Below are positions 1 through 7,493 of a stretch of 21,461 bases of DNA, piece after piece (the first letter of the stretch is position 1; every line of letters starts with the position of its first letter). A program made the position numbers and the translations under genes. The stretch comes from Nitrososphaeria archaeon (lineage in GTDB: Archaea; Thermoproteota; Nitrososphaeria; JACIWG01): the NCBI GenBank assembly GCA_014361085.1, contig JACIWG010000010.1, forward strand, positions 1 through 21,461. The letters run 5' to 3'. Under the pieces are notes generated by a model. It worked only from the letters and a program-made list of their open reading frames with translations, made no database searches and was not told the origin of the DNA.

Positions 1-344
1 TTTGCAGAGATACGTATGTTTTCCTTTTCCACACCAGGAAGTTCAACTATTACAATTAGATCTTTTTCTCTTTCAATCATGTCTGTAAGAGGTACTCTTA
101 GATTATTCTTGTTTTTAGTGTAAGATGATCTTATATGACCAAATTTTCCAATTTCCGGTTTACCGTCAGGACCTATTATAAATGAGAAACCGTATACGTA
201 AGGACCTTCGACATTATTTTTTTCCTTCTCCAAGTCAATAGTATCAATGTATTTTGACATTTCATCTAGAAGTTCATCAAACTTTTTTTCAAATTCATCG
301 AACACATCAAACCATTTCTTCTTTTTATCGTTTTTATCCACCAT
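1..344 (-). CDS. hsp20: Hsp20/alpha-crystallin small heat shock protein (C-terminal part cut by window edge)
   Basis: Reading down from an ATG at 344 gives 114 codons with no stop before the window edge. The N-terminus is very charged (MVDKNDKKKK, then a helix rich in Phe, Glu and Lys). It is followed by GFSFIIGPDGKPEIGKFG and then VPLTDMIEREKDLIVIVELPGV, which is the start of an alpha-crystallin domain. Such chaperones bind unfolding proteins as large oligomers; the N-terminal arm before the domain fits archaeal members. The gene starts 20 bases after the L30 stop, in the place where L15 and secY usually follow. It has its own TATA-like element over the end of L30 and no convincing ribosome binding site, so a leaderless transcript is likely. 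The rest of the domain and the C-terminal IxI motif lie outside the window. Confidence 0.85.
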   Translation of the reverse strand, partial: MVDKNDKKKKWFDVFDEFEKKFDELLDEMSKYIDTIDLEKEKNNVEGPYVYGFSFIIGPDGKPEIGKFGHIRSSYTKNKNNLRVPLTDMIEREKDLIVIVELPGVEKENIRISA

Positions 345-360
345 GTTTATCTTACCCTAA

Positions 361-374
361 AAATTTATATCATT
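361..374 (-). promoter_or_regulatory. TATA-like element for the Hsp20 gene, overlapping the L30 stop codon
   Basis: On the minus strand GATATAAATTTTTA is centred about 24 bases before the Hsp20 ATG, the usual archaeal spacing from TATA box to transcription start. It overlaps the L30 stop at 365-367. If used, the mRNA would begin at or next to the ATG. This is inferred from spacing and composition only. Confidence 0.45.
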
Positions 375-829
375 CTTGCAACAATTGATAATATTTCCTT
401 ATTTTCACCTAAAACACCCTTCTGTTGATAGGGTTTTTTGGTTGACCTTTTAAATCCACCTTTTGGTGGAGCAAGATTAAAGTAGGGTTTAATTATTTTT
501 AGTTCAGAAAATTTTTTACTACCATCCAATATTGCTTTAACAAGCTCGTCCAAATTATCGAATCCTTCAAGTTTTGCGATTGAATCGTCTACTCTTCTAC
601 CTCCTACAGTTTTACCTCTCTTTAGTAAAAGTTGTTTTGCGGTTTCAAAATCAATTTCACCCCACATAATATGGTCTTTGGCTTTATGTAACATTCCTAA
701 ATAGTATTCATTTTTTGGCACTATAGTTGCACTATATCTTCTCTTTAACCTCAAAAGTTCAAGCGTTCTCTTTACATCGTATCTTACGTTTATAGTGCCT
801 CTTATTCTAATCACTAGCAGTTGGCTCAA
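365..829 (-). CDS. rpl30: 50S ribosomal protein L30 (uL30)
   Basis: This large-subunit protein of 154 residues has the conserved opening LLVIRIRGTINVRYDVKRTL and a long archaeal C-terminal part containing PPKGGFKRSTKKPY. I chose the TTG at 829. A GAGGTGA ribosome binding site ends five bases before it, and the resulting MSQLLVIRIRGT matches the usual archaeal N-terminus. A GTG at 838 overlaps the S5 stop as GTGA, but that GTG is itself part of the binding site, so it is a poorer start. It is the last ribosomal gene of the cluster here. The L15 gene that normally follows is missing. Confidence 0.93.
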   Translation of the reverse strand: MSQLLVIRIRGTINVRYDVKRTLELLRLKRRYSATIVPKNEYYLGMLHKAKDHIMWGEIDFETAKQLLLKRGKTVGGRRVDDSIAKLEGFDNLDELVKAILDGSKKFSELKIIKPYFNLAPPKGGFKRSTKKPYQQKGVLGENKEILSIVARMI

Positions 830-834
830 AAATT

Positions 835-1461
835 TCACCTCTTAACAAAATTATGAAGATTTCTTAGGGCATCATAAACAGCATAGGCTATAGAGGGATA
901 AGTGCTAGTCGCACCATATGTTCTTGTCCAAGCATCTTTCACTCCTGCAAGGGAAAGCAGTTTTTTAATATTTTCTCCTGCAACCAGTCCAAGACCTCTT
1001 GGACCAGGTATAAGTTCGATTCTAACACTTCCACATTTGCCCGCAACTTTATATGGAATTGAATGTGGTTGATTACATCTGCATTCCCAACTACCACAAC
1101 CTAATGTTACTGGAATAACTTTTAGTAATGCATCATTTGTAGCTTTATCTACTGCTACACGCATTGTTGATGCCTTACCTGAACCTACTCCAAACCACCC
1201 ATTACTATTACCTATTGCTAATACGACTCTAAATTTTGTGATTTCGCCAGCATCAGTTTGTTTTTGTACAACAGTAACGCCGACCACTTCTGTAGTGAGA
1301 CCGCTTACTAAACTTTTAACTATTTCGGGTTCCTTGATTTTGTAACCTTGCTCAAACACTTCATATAAGTCTGTTATTTTTCCTTCAGCTACAAGTTTGC
1401 CTAACCTTGTTCTTGGAAACCACGATTTTAAAGTGTCTTTTCCACTCTCTTGTGAACTCAT
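835..1461 (-). CDS. rps5: 30S ribosomal protein S5 (uS5)
   Basis: The product has 208 residues and is the archaeal/eukaryal form of S5. It carries the WFGVGSGKA segment of the double-stranded-RNA-binding fold, the archaeal CGSWECRC cysteine cluster, and a C-terminal IELIPGPRGLGLVAG segment of the S5 domain. It helps shape the decoding site and the mRNA entry channel. I chose the ATG at 1461, which overlaps the L18 stop as ATGA and has GGAGGT eight bases upstream. A TTG at 1470 would add three residues but lies directly against that binding site. The end overlaps the GTG codon upstream of L30. Confidence 0.96.
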   Translation of the reverse strand: MSSQESGKDTLKSWFPRTRLGKLVAEGKITDLYEVFEQGYKIKEPEIVKSLVSGLTTEVVGVTVVQKQTDAGEITKFRVVLAIGNSNGWFGVGSGKASTMRVAVDKATNDALLKVIPVTLGCGSWECRCNQPHSIPYKVAGKCGSVRIELIPGPRGLGLVAGENIKKLLSLAGVKDAWTRTYGATSTYPSIAYAVYDALRNLHNFVKR

Positions 1462-2051
1462 TTTGGCCAACCTCCATTCGCAATTATCTTTTGCTTAATT
1501 TCCTCAAAAATTTTAGGCATATCTTCAACATTAAAGCCCTCTCTAATATAGTTTGAGAACCTCTTATTATAAAGTGAGGGGTCAGTAGCTTTAAGCTTTT
1601 TTGCATATTCTGCTATATGTTCACCTCTTATCCTTTCTTCATCAGGGAGAGTTTCAGGGTTGACTCTAACGTTCAAACCTGAATCTAGTAACCCTTTGAT
1701 TACAGCGGTTGCTCTTGTTCCACTAATGTATGGTGAAATACCCATGTAAACAATTATGTCTGAATTAATCTTATCCTTAGCTCTTAATCCAAGCATTAAA
1801 CCAGCCAGATAACATGCGGGAGTATTCTTTCTTGAAAATGGCCAACCAAACTTTTGAAGTTGTTTGGTATGAACAGATGATATAACTTTGTCGCCTTCAA
1901 TTTCAGCTTTAACAAGTTGAAGCATAGCATTTTTGTTCGCTATTCGGATTACAAGGAATGGAAGTTTACTTAAAAGAATTTTTTTCCTTACATGATAATT
2001 TGTTTTCCCTTCGCGTCTCCGTCTAAAAATTTGAATATACTGTTTAGCCAA
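1458..2051 (-). CDS. rpl18: 50S ribosomal protein L18 (uL18)
   Basis: This 197-residue product is the long archaeal/eukaryal form of L18, the main 5S rRNA binding protein. It shows the typical basic start (YIQIFRRRREGKTNYHVRKK), then LVIRIANKNAMLQLV and KFGWPFSRKNTPACYLAGLM, followed by an archaeal C-terminal extension with LPDEERIRGEHIAEYAK. Translation starts at TTG 2051, with GAGGTGA six bases upstream. The next in-frame ATG is over 40 codons later, so the TTG is not in doubt. The gene begins two bases after the L19e stop and overlaps S5 by four bases. Confidence 0.96.
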   Translation of the reverse strand: MAKQYIQIFRRRREGKTNYHVRKKILLSKLPFLVIRIANKNAMLQLVKAEIEGDKVISSVHTKQLQKFGWPFSRKNTPACYLAGLMLGLRAKDKINSDIIVYMGISPYISGTRATAVIKGLLDSGLNVRVNPETLPDEERIRGEHIAEYAKKLKATDPSLYNKRFSNYIREGFNVEDMPKIFEEIKQKIIANGGWPK

Positions 2052-2053
2052 TT

Positions 2054-2482
2054 TTATTCACCTCTTCTACCTAATTCTTTAGCGACCTCGTCAAGTCTTT
2101 TGATGGTTCTAATTTGACCTCCTTTAACCCAACGATAGAGTTTCTTATAGTTTTCCTTACTTATTATTCCATGCTCCAAAAGATATTTAAGATGACGCCT
2201 CAAAGCCCTTACCTTTTTCACCCAAACTTCTTTTTTACCTTGTCTAGCACCTTTTGAGCCTTTCCTGGAACCAGGTCCAGAACGTTTATCTTTTTTTACT
2301 CTAGCCCTCGAAACACCCCTTTTTTGAAGTACAATTATAGCCTTCTCTTTAACAAGTGAACGTATCTCATCCCTTGTTATGGCATCACTTATACGTTCCG
2401 CTGCTTCCGGCATAAGTTTTATTCTTGATACACCCACACCCAATGTTCTGGCCACTAATTCTTTTTTACTTCTAAGATTCAT
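2054..2482 (-). CDS. rpl19e: 50S ribosomal protein L19e (eL19)
   Basis: L19e is an archaeal/eukaryal ribosomal protein with no bacterial orthologue; its long basic helices reach across the large subunit. This copy has 142 residues. It opens with MNLRSKKELVARTLGVGVSR, followed by the highly basic RSGPGSRKGSKGARQGKK and WVKKVRALRRHLKYLLEHG. The start ATG at 2482 lies within the last codons of L32e (11-base overlap), with GAGG about ten bases before it. The Arg/Lys content is consistent with direct rRNA binding. Confidence 0.96.
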   Translation of the reverse strand: MNLRSKKELVARTLGVGVSRIKLMPEAAERISDAITRDEIRSLVKEKAIIVLQKRGVSRARVKKDKRSGPGSRKGSKGARQGKKEVWVKKVRALRRHLKYLLEHGIISKENYKKLYRWVKGGQIRTIKRLDEVAKELGRRGE

Positions 2483-2861
2483 TTCTCTTCAACCTCACAG
2501 GATTTAATACATGTATACCGAGCTCTTTTGCCTTCTCAAATATTTCGATTCTTTTTTTGGTTCCAACTGTGTGAGCAATTTTTGCAGCTTCAGTTTTAGG
2601 ATCTAGCTTTAGAAGCTCTTGCACATTATGGATAATAACTTCCTTGAAACCTGACGGATGGAGACCTCTAGTTTCTTTGGGGGAACCATATCCTACTTTT
2701 ACCCTAGCAGGCCAGCCTTTATACTCTTTCCTCACTTTATGGTCTATTCCCTTTGGTCGTCTCCAATTTGGTTTTATGCGAACATATCTCCAAGACTCAG
2801 GTCTAATGAAATCAGGCTTCCTCCTTTTTTCAACATTCTTTTTCAAGCTAGCTTCGCTCAT
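2472..2861 (-). CDS. rpl32e: 50S ribosomal protein L32e (eL32)
   Basis: This archaeal/eukaryal large-subunit protein has 129 residues from the ATG at 2861. Family signatures are FIRPESWRYVRIKPNWRRPKG, YGSPKETRGLHPSGF and the C-terminal ELGIHVLN. The ATG at 2861 has GGTG nine bases upstream and lies inside the 3' end of L6, giving a 14-base overlap. The reading frame stays open upstream to 2948, but those 29 extra codons lie entirely over L6, contain no conserved L32e sequence and are not needed. Confidence 0.95.
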   Translation of the reverse strand: MSEASLKKNVEKRRKPDFIRPESWRYVRIKPNWRRPKGIDHKVRKEYKGWPARVKVGYGSPKETRGLHPSGFKEVIIHNVQELLKLDPKTEAAKIAHTVGTKKRIEIFEKAKELGIHVLNPVRLKRNES

Positions 2862-3369
2862 AAAGATACACACCATCCAAGAAAACCCGTTGATCTTTAC
2901 GCTTGACAACTGTTGCTTTTTCAATGTTTGCAGCCGTTTGGCCCACATCTTCCTTTGATATTCCTTTAACTATAACATCGTCACCTTCAACAGTTACTTG
3001 ACAGTTACCAACAATCTTTGCAATTCTAGGATGCTTTTCACCATAAAAGTTTTCAATATGAACTTCTTTGCCTTTAACTTTAATTGATACTGGAAAATGT
3101 GCTGAAACAATTTTAAGTTTGTAAGTGTACCCCCTTGTTACTCCCACAAACATATTCTTTATTATTGATGCAGCTGTACCGAGAACTGCCACATCTTTCC
3201 GCTTATCACTATATGAGGCTAATTTTATCTTATTAGAGTTGACAGATATGTTAACCTTTATTTTAGAAAAATCTTTACTCACTTGACCTAGTGGCCCTCT
3301 AACGTACAGTATATTATTTTCAAATTTTATGGAAAGATTTTCAGGCACTTGAATTATCTGTTCAGCCAT
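2848..3369 (-). CDS. rpl6: 50S ribosomal protein L6 (uL6)
   Basis: The product has 173 residues with the two L6 repeats: an N-terminal half (VPENLSIKFENNILYVRGPLG) and a C-terminal half (FPVSIKVKGKEVHIENFYGEK, then VTVEGDDVIVKGISKEDVGQ). L6 sits near the factor-binding site of the large subunit. I chose ATG 3369 because AGGTG lies seven bases before it. A TTG two codons earlier is too close to that site. The ATG follows the S8 stop by 11 bases, and the 3' end overlaps L32e. Confidence 0.96.
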   Translation of the reverse strand: MAEQIIQVPENLSIKFENNILYVRGPLGQVSKDFSKIKVNISVNSNKIKLASYSDKRKDVAVLGTAASIIKNMFVGVTRGYTYKLKIVSAHFPVSIKVKGKEVHIENFYGEKHPRIAKIVGNCQVTVEGDDVIVKGISKEDVGQTAANIEKATVVKRKDQRVFLDGVYLYERS

Positions 3370-3380
3370 GAGCAAACACC

Positions 3381-3773
3381 TTAATATACATATCCTAAAA
3401 GTTTTCCCCCTAAACCCTTCTCCTTGGCTTCAATCTGTGACATCACACCTTGTGGAGTTGTTACAATTAGTATTCCATAATTAAATGCTGGAAGATACCT
3501 TCTTTCCCAAAAGTCATATTCGTTCTTTTTGACACTAAATCTTGGAGATATAACACCGCACTTTACTATTCTTCCAAGAAGCTGGATTCTAAACTTTCCA
3601 CCTCTCCCGTCATCAATTTGCTCAAATTCACCTACATAGCCATATTTCTGAAGTATTCTCAGAACTTCTCTAGCCAAATTTGAAGTAGGGTAAACTATAC
3701 ATTCTTTTTTTCTCCTTAACTCATTATTATATATTGTTGTGAAAAGGTTTGCTAGAACGTTTTTTGCCGGCAT
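3381..3773 (-). CDS. rps8: 30S ribosomal protein S8 (uS8)
   Basis: S8 is a primary binder of the central domain of 16S rRNA. The 130-residue product shows NVLANLFTTIYNNELRRKKE at the N-terminus, then LQKYGYVGEFEQIDDGRGG, and the C-terminal ILIVTTPQGVMSQIEAKEKG that contacts rRNA. ATG 3773 has AGGTGA seven bases upstream, a site that overlaps the S14 stop. Length and sequence are ordinary for the archaeal family. Confidence 0.97.
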   Translation of the reverse strand: MPAKNVLANLFTTIYNNELRRKKECIVYPTSNLAREVLRILQKYGYVGEFEQIDDGRGGKFRIQLLGRIVKCGVISPRFSVKKNEYDFWERRYLPAFNYGILIVTTPQGVMSQIEAKEKGLGGKLLGYVY

Positions 3774-3784
3774 AAATTTTTCAC

Positions 3785-3949
3785 CTACTCATATTTTCTG
3801 AAACCAAGCTTTTCAGCAATTTCCCTAAAACATTGGCGACAGTAGAATAGATTGTACATTTGTATTACTGGACCATATGCACCGCATCTTCTGCAAATTC
3901 TTGAGCCCTTTCCAAACTTTCTTGGCTTACCATGCCTTATCTTAGCCAA
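3785..3949 (-). CDS. rps14: 30S ribosomal protein S14 type Z (uS14)
   Basis: This short gene encodes 54 residues. It opens MAKIRHGKPRKFGKGSR and carries two CxxC pairs, Cys19/Cys22 (CRRC) and Cys37/Cys40 (CRQC), forming the zinc ribbon of archaeal S14. The C-terminus is EKLGFRKYE. Translation starts at TTG 3949, three codons into a run that overlaps nothing essential of L5. GGAGGTGG lies just upstream across the L5 stop codon. No ATG is available before residue 31. It lies between L5 and S8, its expected place in the spc order. Confidence 0.95.
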   Translation of the reverse strand: MAKIRHGKPRKFGKGSRICRRCGAYGPVIQMYNLFYCRQCFREIAEKLGFRKYE

Positions 3950-4474
3950 CTAGACCACCTCCACACTAAACATTTCTTTCATAAACTTTATGGCATCTTC
4001 CTTAGTAACCCTATGCGATTTACCCACTTTTGAAGGACAACGTCTTCTCCTTTCAATTCTATATCCAGGACGCTCCAACTTTATACAAACATCTAACCCA
4101 AAAATTCCTAGCTCAGGATCATATTTTATACCAGGTATTTCAATATGTTCTTTAATTCCAAATGAGACATTGCCTTCATTATCAAATGATGAAGATGAAA
4201 GTTTAAGACCCTTTGCAAGCAAAAGCTTCTTTAAAACATCTACAGCCCTTTTTTTCATCAAAGTTACTTTAACACCTATTGCCTCACCCTTTCTTATGCC
4301 AAAGTCTCTTATCGTCTTCTTTGCATAGGTTAATGTTGGTTCTTGACCGCTAATCTGTTTTAGGACATTCCTAGCCTTTTCAACAGCTTCCCCTGAGCGG
4401 CCAACACCAATATTTAAAACCACCTTATGAACAAAGATTCTTTTCATCGGATTTTCAATAACTTGAATTGACAT
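3950..4474 (-). CDS. rpl5: 50S ribosomal protein L5 (uL5)
   Basis: L5 binds 5S rRNA and contacts P-site tRNA and the small subunit. The 174-residue product has the family stretch KVVLNIGVGRSGEAVEKA, then QEPTLTYAKKTIRDFGIRKG and the C-terminal ERPGYRIERRRR with an archaeal tail. ATG 4474 has AGGTGAG five bases upstream, and that site contains the S4e stop. The stop codon abuts the TTG start of S14, so S14 is probably translated by ribosomes finishing L5. Confidence 0.97.
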   Translation of the reverse strand: MSIQVIENPMKRIFVHKVVLNIGVGRSGEAVEKARNVLKQISGQEPTLTYAKKTIRDFGIRKGEAIGVKVTLMKKRAVDVLKKLLLAKGLKLSSSSFDNEGNVSFGIKEHIEIPGIKYDPELGIFGLDVCIKLERPGYRIERRRRCPSKVGKSHRVTKEDAIKFMKEMFSVEVV

Positions 4475-4476
4475 AA

Positions 4477-5208
4477 TTACTCACCTACTTCAACAGGCAA
4501 TAGAGGTTTATCTTTTCCCACCACTAAAAGTACACGCAATGGAACCCGAACTGTTTCCCCTTCCACATAAACTTCAGCAGATTTTTCTGTAGAAAAGGTT
4601 CCTTTTACCAAATCATTTACGGTTCCAATTTTGCCAATATGCTTACCTTTCAAGAATAAAACAAGCGAACCTTTTTCCAGTTTAACCTTATCGACAAGCT
4701 TGCCTTCCGGAATCGTGATGAGAACACTATCACCTACATTTAGACCGAGATCTTCTTTAGATAAAATGGTTCGACCATCGTGTAGGCCATAAGAAAATTT
4801 ATTTGATTTAACCTTGTTCTTAGACTTTACTTTACACAGTTTAAGTTTTGCAGACTCAGAGTCTATTTCTTTTGGGAAAAGCATCGCCTTTTTGGAAGGA
4901 AGCATACGATAAAATTTATTCATAGAAGGAATATGTATTACGTCCATTAACCCTACAGGAAATTTTTTGTCCATCCTGACAACACCATCAACAAGAATTT
5001 TTCCAGAATTTATAACATACCTTGCTTCCCTCATATTCTTTACAACTTTTAAGACATCTCTTAAAAGAATTGCTAGTGAATAGCTTTCACTAATGGGATG
5101 AGGCCCAGGAGATGGTTTAACAACAAACTGTCCAAGTTTTCGAGGAATTTTCCAGAAGGAGGGGGCAGCACTTCTTTTCATATGCCTTGAGGAACCCATA
5201 CTACCCAT
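4477..5208 (-). CDS. rps4e: 30S ribosomal protein S4e (eS4)
   Basis: S4e occurs only in archaea and eukaryotes. This 243-residue copy begins with the family motif RHMKRSAAPSFWKIPRK. It continues through an S4-type RNA-binding domain (about residues 40-100, including VINSGKILVDGVVRMDKKFP) and a C-terminal KOW-like segment (LFLKGKHIGKIGTVNDLVKG). ATG 5208 shares a base with the L24 stop (TAATG) and has GGAGGT nine bases upstream. A second ATG three codons later would also give a normal N-terminus; the first is better spaced. Confidence 0.96.
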   Translation of the reverse strand: MGSMGSSRHMKRSAAPSFWKIPRKLGQFVVKPSPGPHPISESYSLAILLRDVLKVVKNMREARYVINSGKILVDGVVRMDKKFPVGLMDVIHIPSMNKFYRMLPSKKAMLFPKEIDSESAKLKLCKVKSKNKVKSNKFSYGLHDGRTILSKEDLGLNVGDSVLITIPEGKLVDKVKLEKGSLVLFLKGKHIGKIGTVNDLVKGTFSTEKSAEVYVEGETVRVPLRVLLVVGKDKPLLPVEVGE

Positions 5209-5585
5209 TACTTAACAACCTCCACCTTACCAATTTTCGATTCAAGCCTTTCTTTTCTTAGTTTATCATCAAGATTTAATGAGGTAATGATCACTTTGGA
5301 TGCGTGTATTTTAACAGGAATCTGTTCTCCTTTAACATTTTCTCTAAAAACACCTTCAACAGTAATTCGTCCAGTTTTAATATTAACTGAAGTCACTTTA
5401 CCCTCAACTCCTGCATATTCTCCTCTGACTATTTTAACAGAATCACCCTTTCTAACACGTACAGTTTTTATTCCATACTTTGAACGCAGCTCATCAGATA
5501 AACGAGCATTTAACATTTTATTCTTAATATGCCATGGCGCATACAATGTTCTTTTTCTAACTTTAGAAGGTTTTACAGAAGACAT
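5208..5585 (-). CDS. rpl24: 50S ribosomal protein L24 (uL24)
   Basis: L24 is an early assembly protein of the large subunit, placed near the exit tunnel. The product has 125 residues with YAPWHIKNKMLNARLSDELR near the start and a KOW motif (VRKGDSVKIVRGEYAGVEGK) in the middle. I chose ATG 5585, where GGTGA lies five bases upstream. An ATG at 5600 overlaps the L14 stop as ATGA but has no binding site and would add five weakly conserved residues, so it remains a possible alternative. Confidence 0.94.
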   Translation of the reverse strand: MSSVKPSKVRKRTLYAPWHIKNKMLNARLSDELRSKYGIKTVRVRKGDSVKIVRGEYAGVEGKVTSVNIKTGRITVEGVFRENVKGEQIPVKIHASKVIITSLNLDDKLRKERLESKIGKVEVVK

Positions 5586-5596
5586 AACTGTCACCA

Positions 5597-6031
5597 TCAT
5601 ATTATCATAGACGAAAGACTCGCGATTCTAGGCCATCTTTCAGCAGCCTCTGAAGCTACTGGCCCCTTTATTTCAGTACCTTTAACTTCACCTTCAGGCG
5701 TTATTAATACAGCAGCATTGTCTTCAAAAGATATTCGGACACCTGAAATTCTCCTTATAGGATATCTTTGTCTTATAACAACAGCGGGGAAAACTTGCTT
5801 TCTCATGTCAGGTGGACCCTTTTTAACAACAACATTAATTTTATCACCAACAGAGGCTGCTGGAAGTCTTCTTAATCTTCCTTTATACTGTAGAACTTGG
5901 ACAACCTTTAATGTCTTTGCACCTGTATTATCTGCACAATTTATTACTGCATTTACAGGAATAGCGCGGGTTATGTAAGGTTTAAATTCTTGTGCACCTT
6001 TTGCAGAAACAGCCCTAGATTTTGTGGACAT
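5597..6031 (-). CDS. rpl14: 50S ribosomal protein L14 (uL14)
   Basis: L14 makes part of the bridge between subunits and binds 23S rRNA. The 144-residue product has the highly conserved INCADNTGAKTLKVVQV, then RLRRLPAASVGDKINVVVKK, and the C-terminal IKGPVASEAAERWPRIASL. ATG 6031 shares a base with the S17 stop (TGATG) and follows GAGGTGG by six bases. The N-terminal extension of about 20 residues before the conserved core is common in archaea. Confidence 0.97.
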   Translation of the reverse strand: MSTKSRAVSAKGAQEFKPYITRAIPVNAVINCADNTGAKTLKVVQVLQYKGRLRRLPAASVGDKINVVVKKGPPDMRKQVFPAVVIRQRYPIRRISGVRISFEDNAAVLITPEGEVKGTEIKGPVASEAAERWPRIASLSSMII

Positions 6032-6357
6032 CAGCGCCCACCTCTATTTTCTACTATGACAAAAGAAACTGTTTTTGATAGTGGTCTACATTCGGCTAGT
6101 AAAACATTATCTCCAGGTTGGACTTGGATACATTCAGGGAGCCTAGCATGGATTTTCTTTCTGACCCTATAATATCGATTATATTTTTTAGAAAAACGAA
6201 TAAGCTCTTTTTCAATTACAACCATATTTTTAGCTTTGCAGCTTACTACTTTCCCTTCTTGAAGGACCCCTCTAACAGGCAGATGGCCATGGAATGGACA
6301 AAGTGGATCATTACATACTCTTTCAGGAGGCTTAACTGGTAATCCAATATTTTTCAA
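6031..6357 (-). CDS. rps17: 30S ribosomal protein S17 (uS17)
   Basis: From TTG 6357 the product has 108 residues and begins MKNIGLPVKPPERVCNDPLC, matching the usual archaeal S17 start. It continues with an OB-fold (HLPVRGVLQEGKVVSCKAKN) that binds 16S rRNA and ends in CRPLSKTVSFVIVE. GAGGTGA lies five bases before this TTG, the same spacing as at L30. A GTG at 6366 forms GTGA with the Rnp1 stop, and an ATG at 6360 is only two bases from the binding site; both fit less well. Confidence 0.93.
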   Translation of the reverse strand: MKNIGLPVKPPERVCNDPLCPFHGHLPVRGVLQEGKVVSCKAKNMVVIEKELIRFSKKYNRYYRVRKKIHARLPECIQVQPGDNVLLAECRPLSKTVSFVIVENRGGR

Positions 6358-6362
6358 CATGA

Positions 6363-6632
6363 TCACCTCATTTTAGACAATCGACTTTCAGGTCTACCCA
6401 CAATCGAAACACCGGATAGTTTTATTGAGGATCCTGATGGCAAGATGAATTCGAATACACTTACCTTTTTAGGTACAGCACGAACCTTTGTCCCATCATC
6501 AATATATAACATGTTTTTTGTTTCCATAACAACTTTCCCACTTAGTCCTACTAAATTCTTTATTCTAGAATCGACAACTTTTGTTTGCAAACATATTAGT
6601 TCATGATAAAATATGTTATTTTGCGTTATCAT
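6363..6632 (-). CDS. rnp1: Ribonuclease P protein component 1 (Rpp29/Pop4 family)
   Basis: This 89-residue protein belongs to the archaeal RNase P subunit related to eukaryotic Pop4/Rpp29. It acts with the RNase P RNA in 5' maturation of tRNA. The Sm-like fold shows in LVGLSGKVVMETKNMLYIDD followed by KVRAVPKKVSVFEFILPSGS and a basic end (GRPESRLSKMR). ATG 6632 follows the L29 stop by one base and has AGGTGG about eight bases upstream. A GTG at 6644 is too close to that site. Its place between L29 and S17 is typical of archaea. Confidence 0.92.
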   Translation of the reverse strand: MITQNNIFYHELICLQTKVVDSRIKNLVGLSGKVVMETKNMLYIDDGTKVRAVPKKVSVFEFILPSGSSIKLSGVSIVGRPESRLSKMR

Positions 6633-6633
6633 T

Positions 6634-6840
6634 TTAACTTCCACCTTTGACTAAATTCAATTGCTTCAACCTTTTTGCGGTTTCAAGTCTTGCAATATTT
6701 CTTCTTATACTTTTTATTGCACCAGTTTCTTTTTTAAGTAAACCACGTCTAGATAAACCCTTAAGTCTATGATATTCACTTCTTAGCTCAAGAATACGTT
6801 TATCTAGCTCATCCATCGGGAGATTAAGCAGGTCCTTCAT
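6634..6840 (-). CDS. rpl29: 50S ribosomal protein L29 (uL29)
   Basis: This small two-helix protein sits near the exit tunnel. From ATG 6840 it has 68 residues: a first helix LPMDELDKRILELRSEYHRL and a second with GAIKSIRRNIARLETAKRL, both family signatures. AGGTG lies six bases upstream of that ATG. The frame is open upstream to 6879, but those 13 codons overlap S3 and have no family similarity. The chosen start overlaps the end of S3 by 17 bases. Confidence 0.94.
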   Translation of the reverse strand: MKDLLNLPMDELDKRILELRSEYHRLKGLSRRGLLKKETGAIKSIRRNIARLETAKRLKQLNLVKGGS

Positions 6841-7489
6841 TTTTAGCACCTTCAACAGATTCACCCTCCTTAAATTCACTCTCTTCCTTTAAAACATATT
6901 CTGGAACAATCTTTTCTTTTAATGCTATTTTAACCTTAATACCAAATAGACCTGCCTTCAAAAGCACACTTTTGGTAGCCTTTAAAACAGCAACACGCGA
7001 GACTTCACCACTTTTTGGTACAACACCGGCAACAAATTTTTGATAATGGGCACGTTCACTCCTAATTTTACCGGAAATTATAATTTCTGCACCAAAGGCG
7101 CCTGCATTCATTATTTGATTAAGAGCCCAGACAGCGGTTCTCCTGAATGGTGTGCCCTTTTCCATTGAACTAGCAATACGCTCGCAAACAACTCTTGGAT
7201 TAAGTTCAGGAACTTCGATTTCTGCTACAGAAATTTGGACGTTATCAAGATTAAATTTTGAAGCAAGTTTATCAGTTAAATCTTTTATGCCCATACCTTT
7301 TCTGCCAATAACAAGGCCTGGTCGGGTAACATATATTGTCAACCGAACACCTAATGGCCCCTCAGAAATTTCTACTCCACCATACCCTGCATCCTTTAGA
7401 GTTTCTTCTAAAAATTCATCTAAATAGGCAAACATCAATTGCTTACTCAATATTTTCTTGACAGGTGAACGTTCTATTTGAGTTGACAT
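6824..7489 (-). CDS. rps3: 30S ribosomal protein S3 (uS3)
   Basis: The product has 221 residues. It carries a KH-type RNA-binding domain with the loop GRKGMG (within RPGLVIGRKGMGIKDL), then the S3 C-terminal domain (NAGAFGAEIIISGKIRSERA, HYQKFVAG). An acidic tail ends the protein. S3 forms the mRNA entrance of the small subunit. I chose ATG 7489, four bases after the L22 stop, with GGAGGT 11 bases upstream. A TTG at 7513 inside L22 would add eight unconserved residues. Confidence 0.95.
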   Translation of the reverse strand: MSTQIERSPVKKILSKQLMFAYLDEFLEETLKDAGYGGVEISEGPLGVRLTIYVTRPGLVIGRKGMGIKDLTDKLASKFNLDNVQISVAEIEVPELNPRVVCERIASSMEKGTPFRRTAVWALNQIMNAGAFGAEIIISGKIRSERAHYQKFVAGVVPKSGEVSRVAVLKATKSVLLKAGLFGIKVKIALKEKIVPEYVLKEESEFKEGESVEGAKNEGPA

Positions 7490-7493
7490 ATTC

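Noticed and set aside
2862..2948. 29-codon N-terminal extension of L32e
   Set aside because: It overlaps L6 in another frame, is not like any L32e and lacks a ribosome binding site; ATG 2861 explains the gene.
2644..2958. Plus-strand open frames opposite L32e and L6
   Set aside because: They are antisense to well-conserved ribosomal genes, have no binding site and encode low-complexity Phe/Leu-rich sequence.
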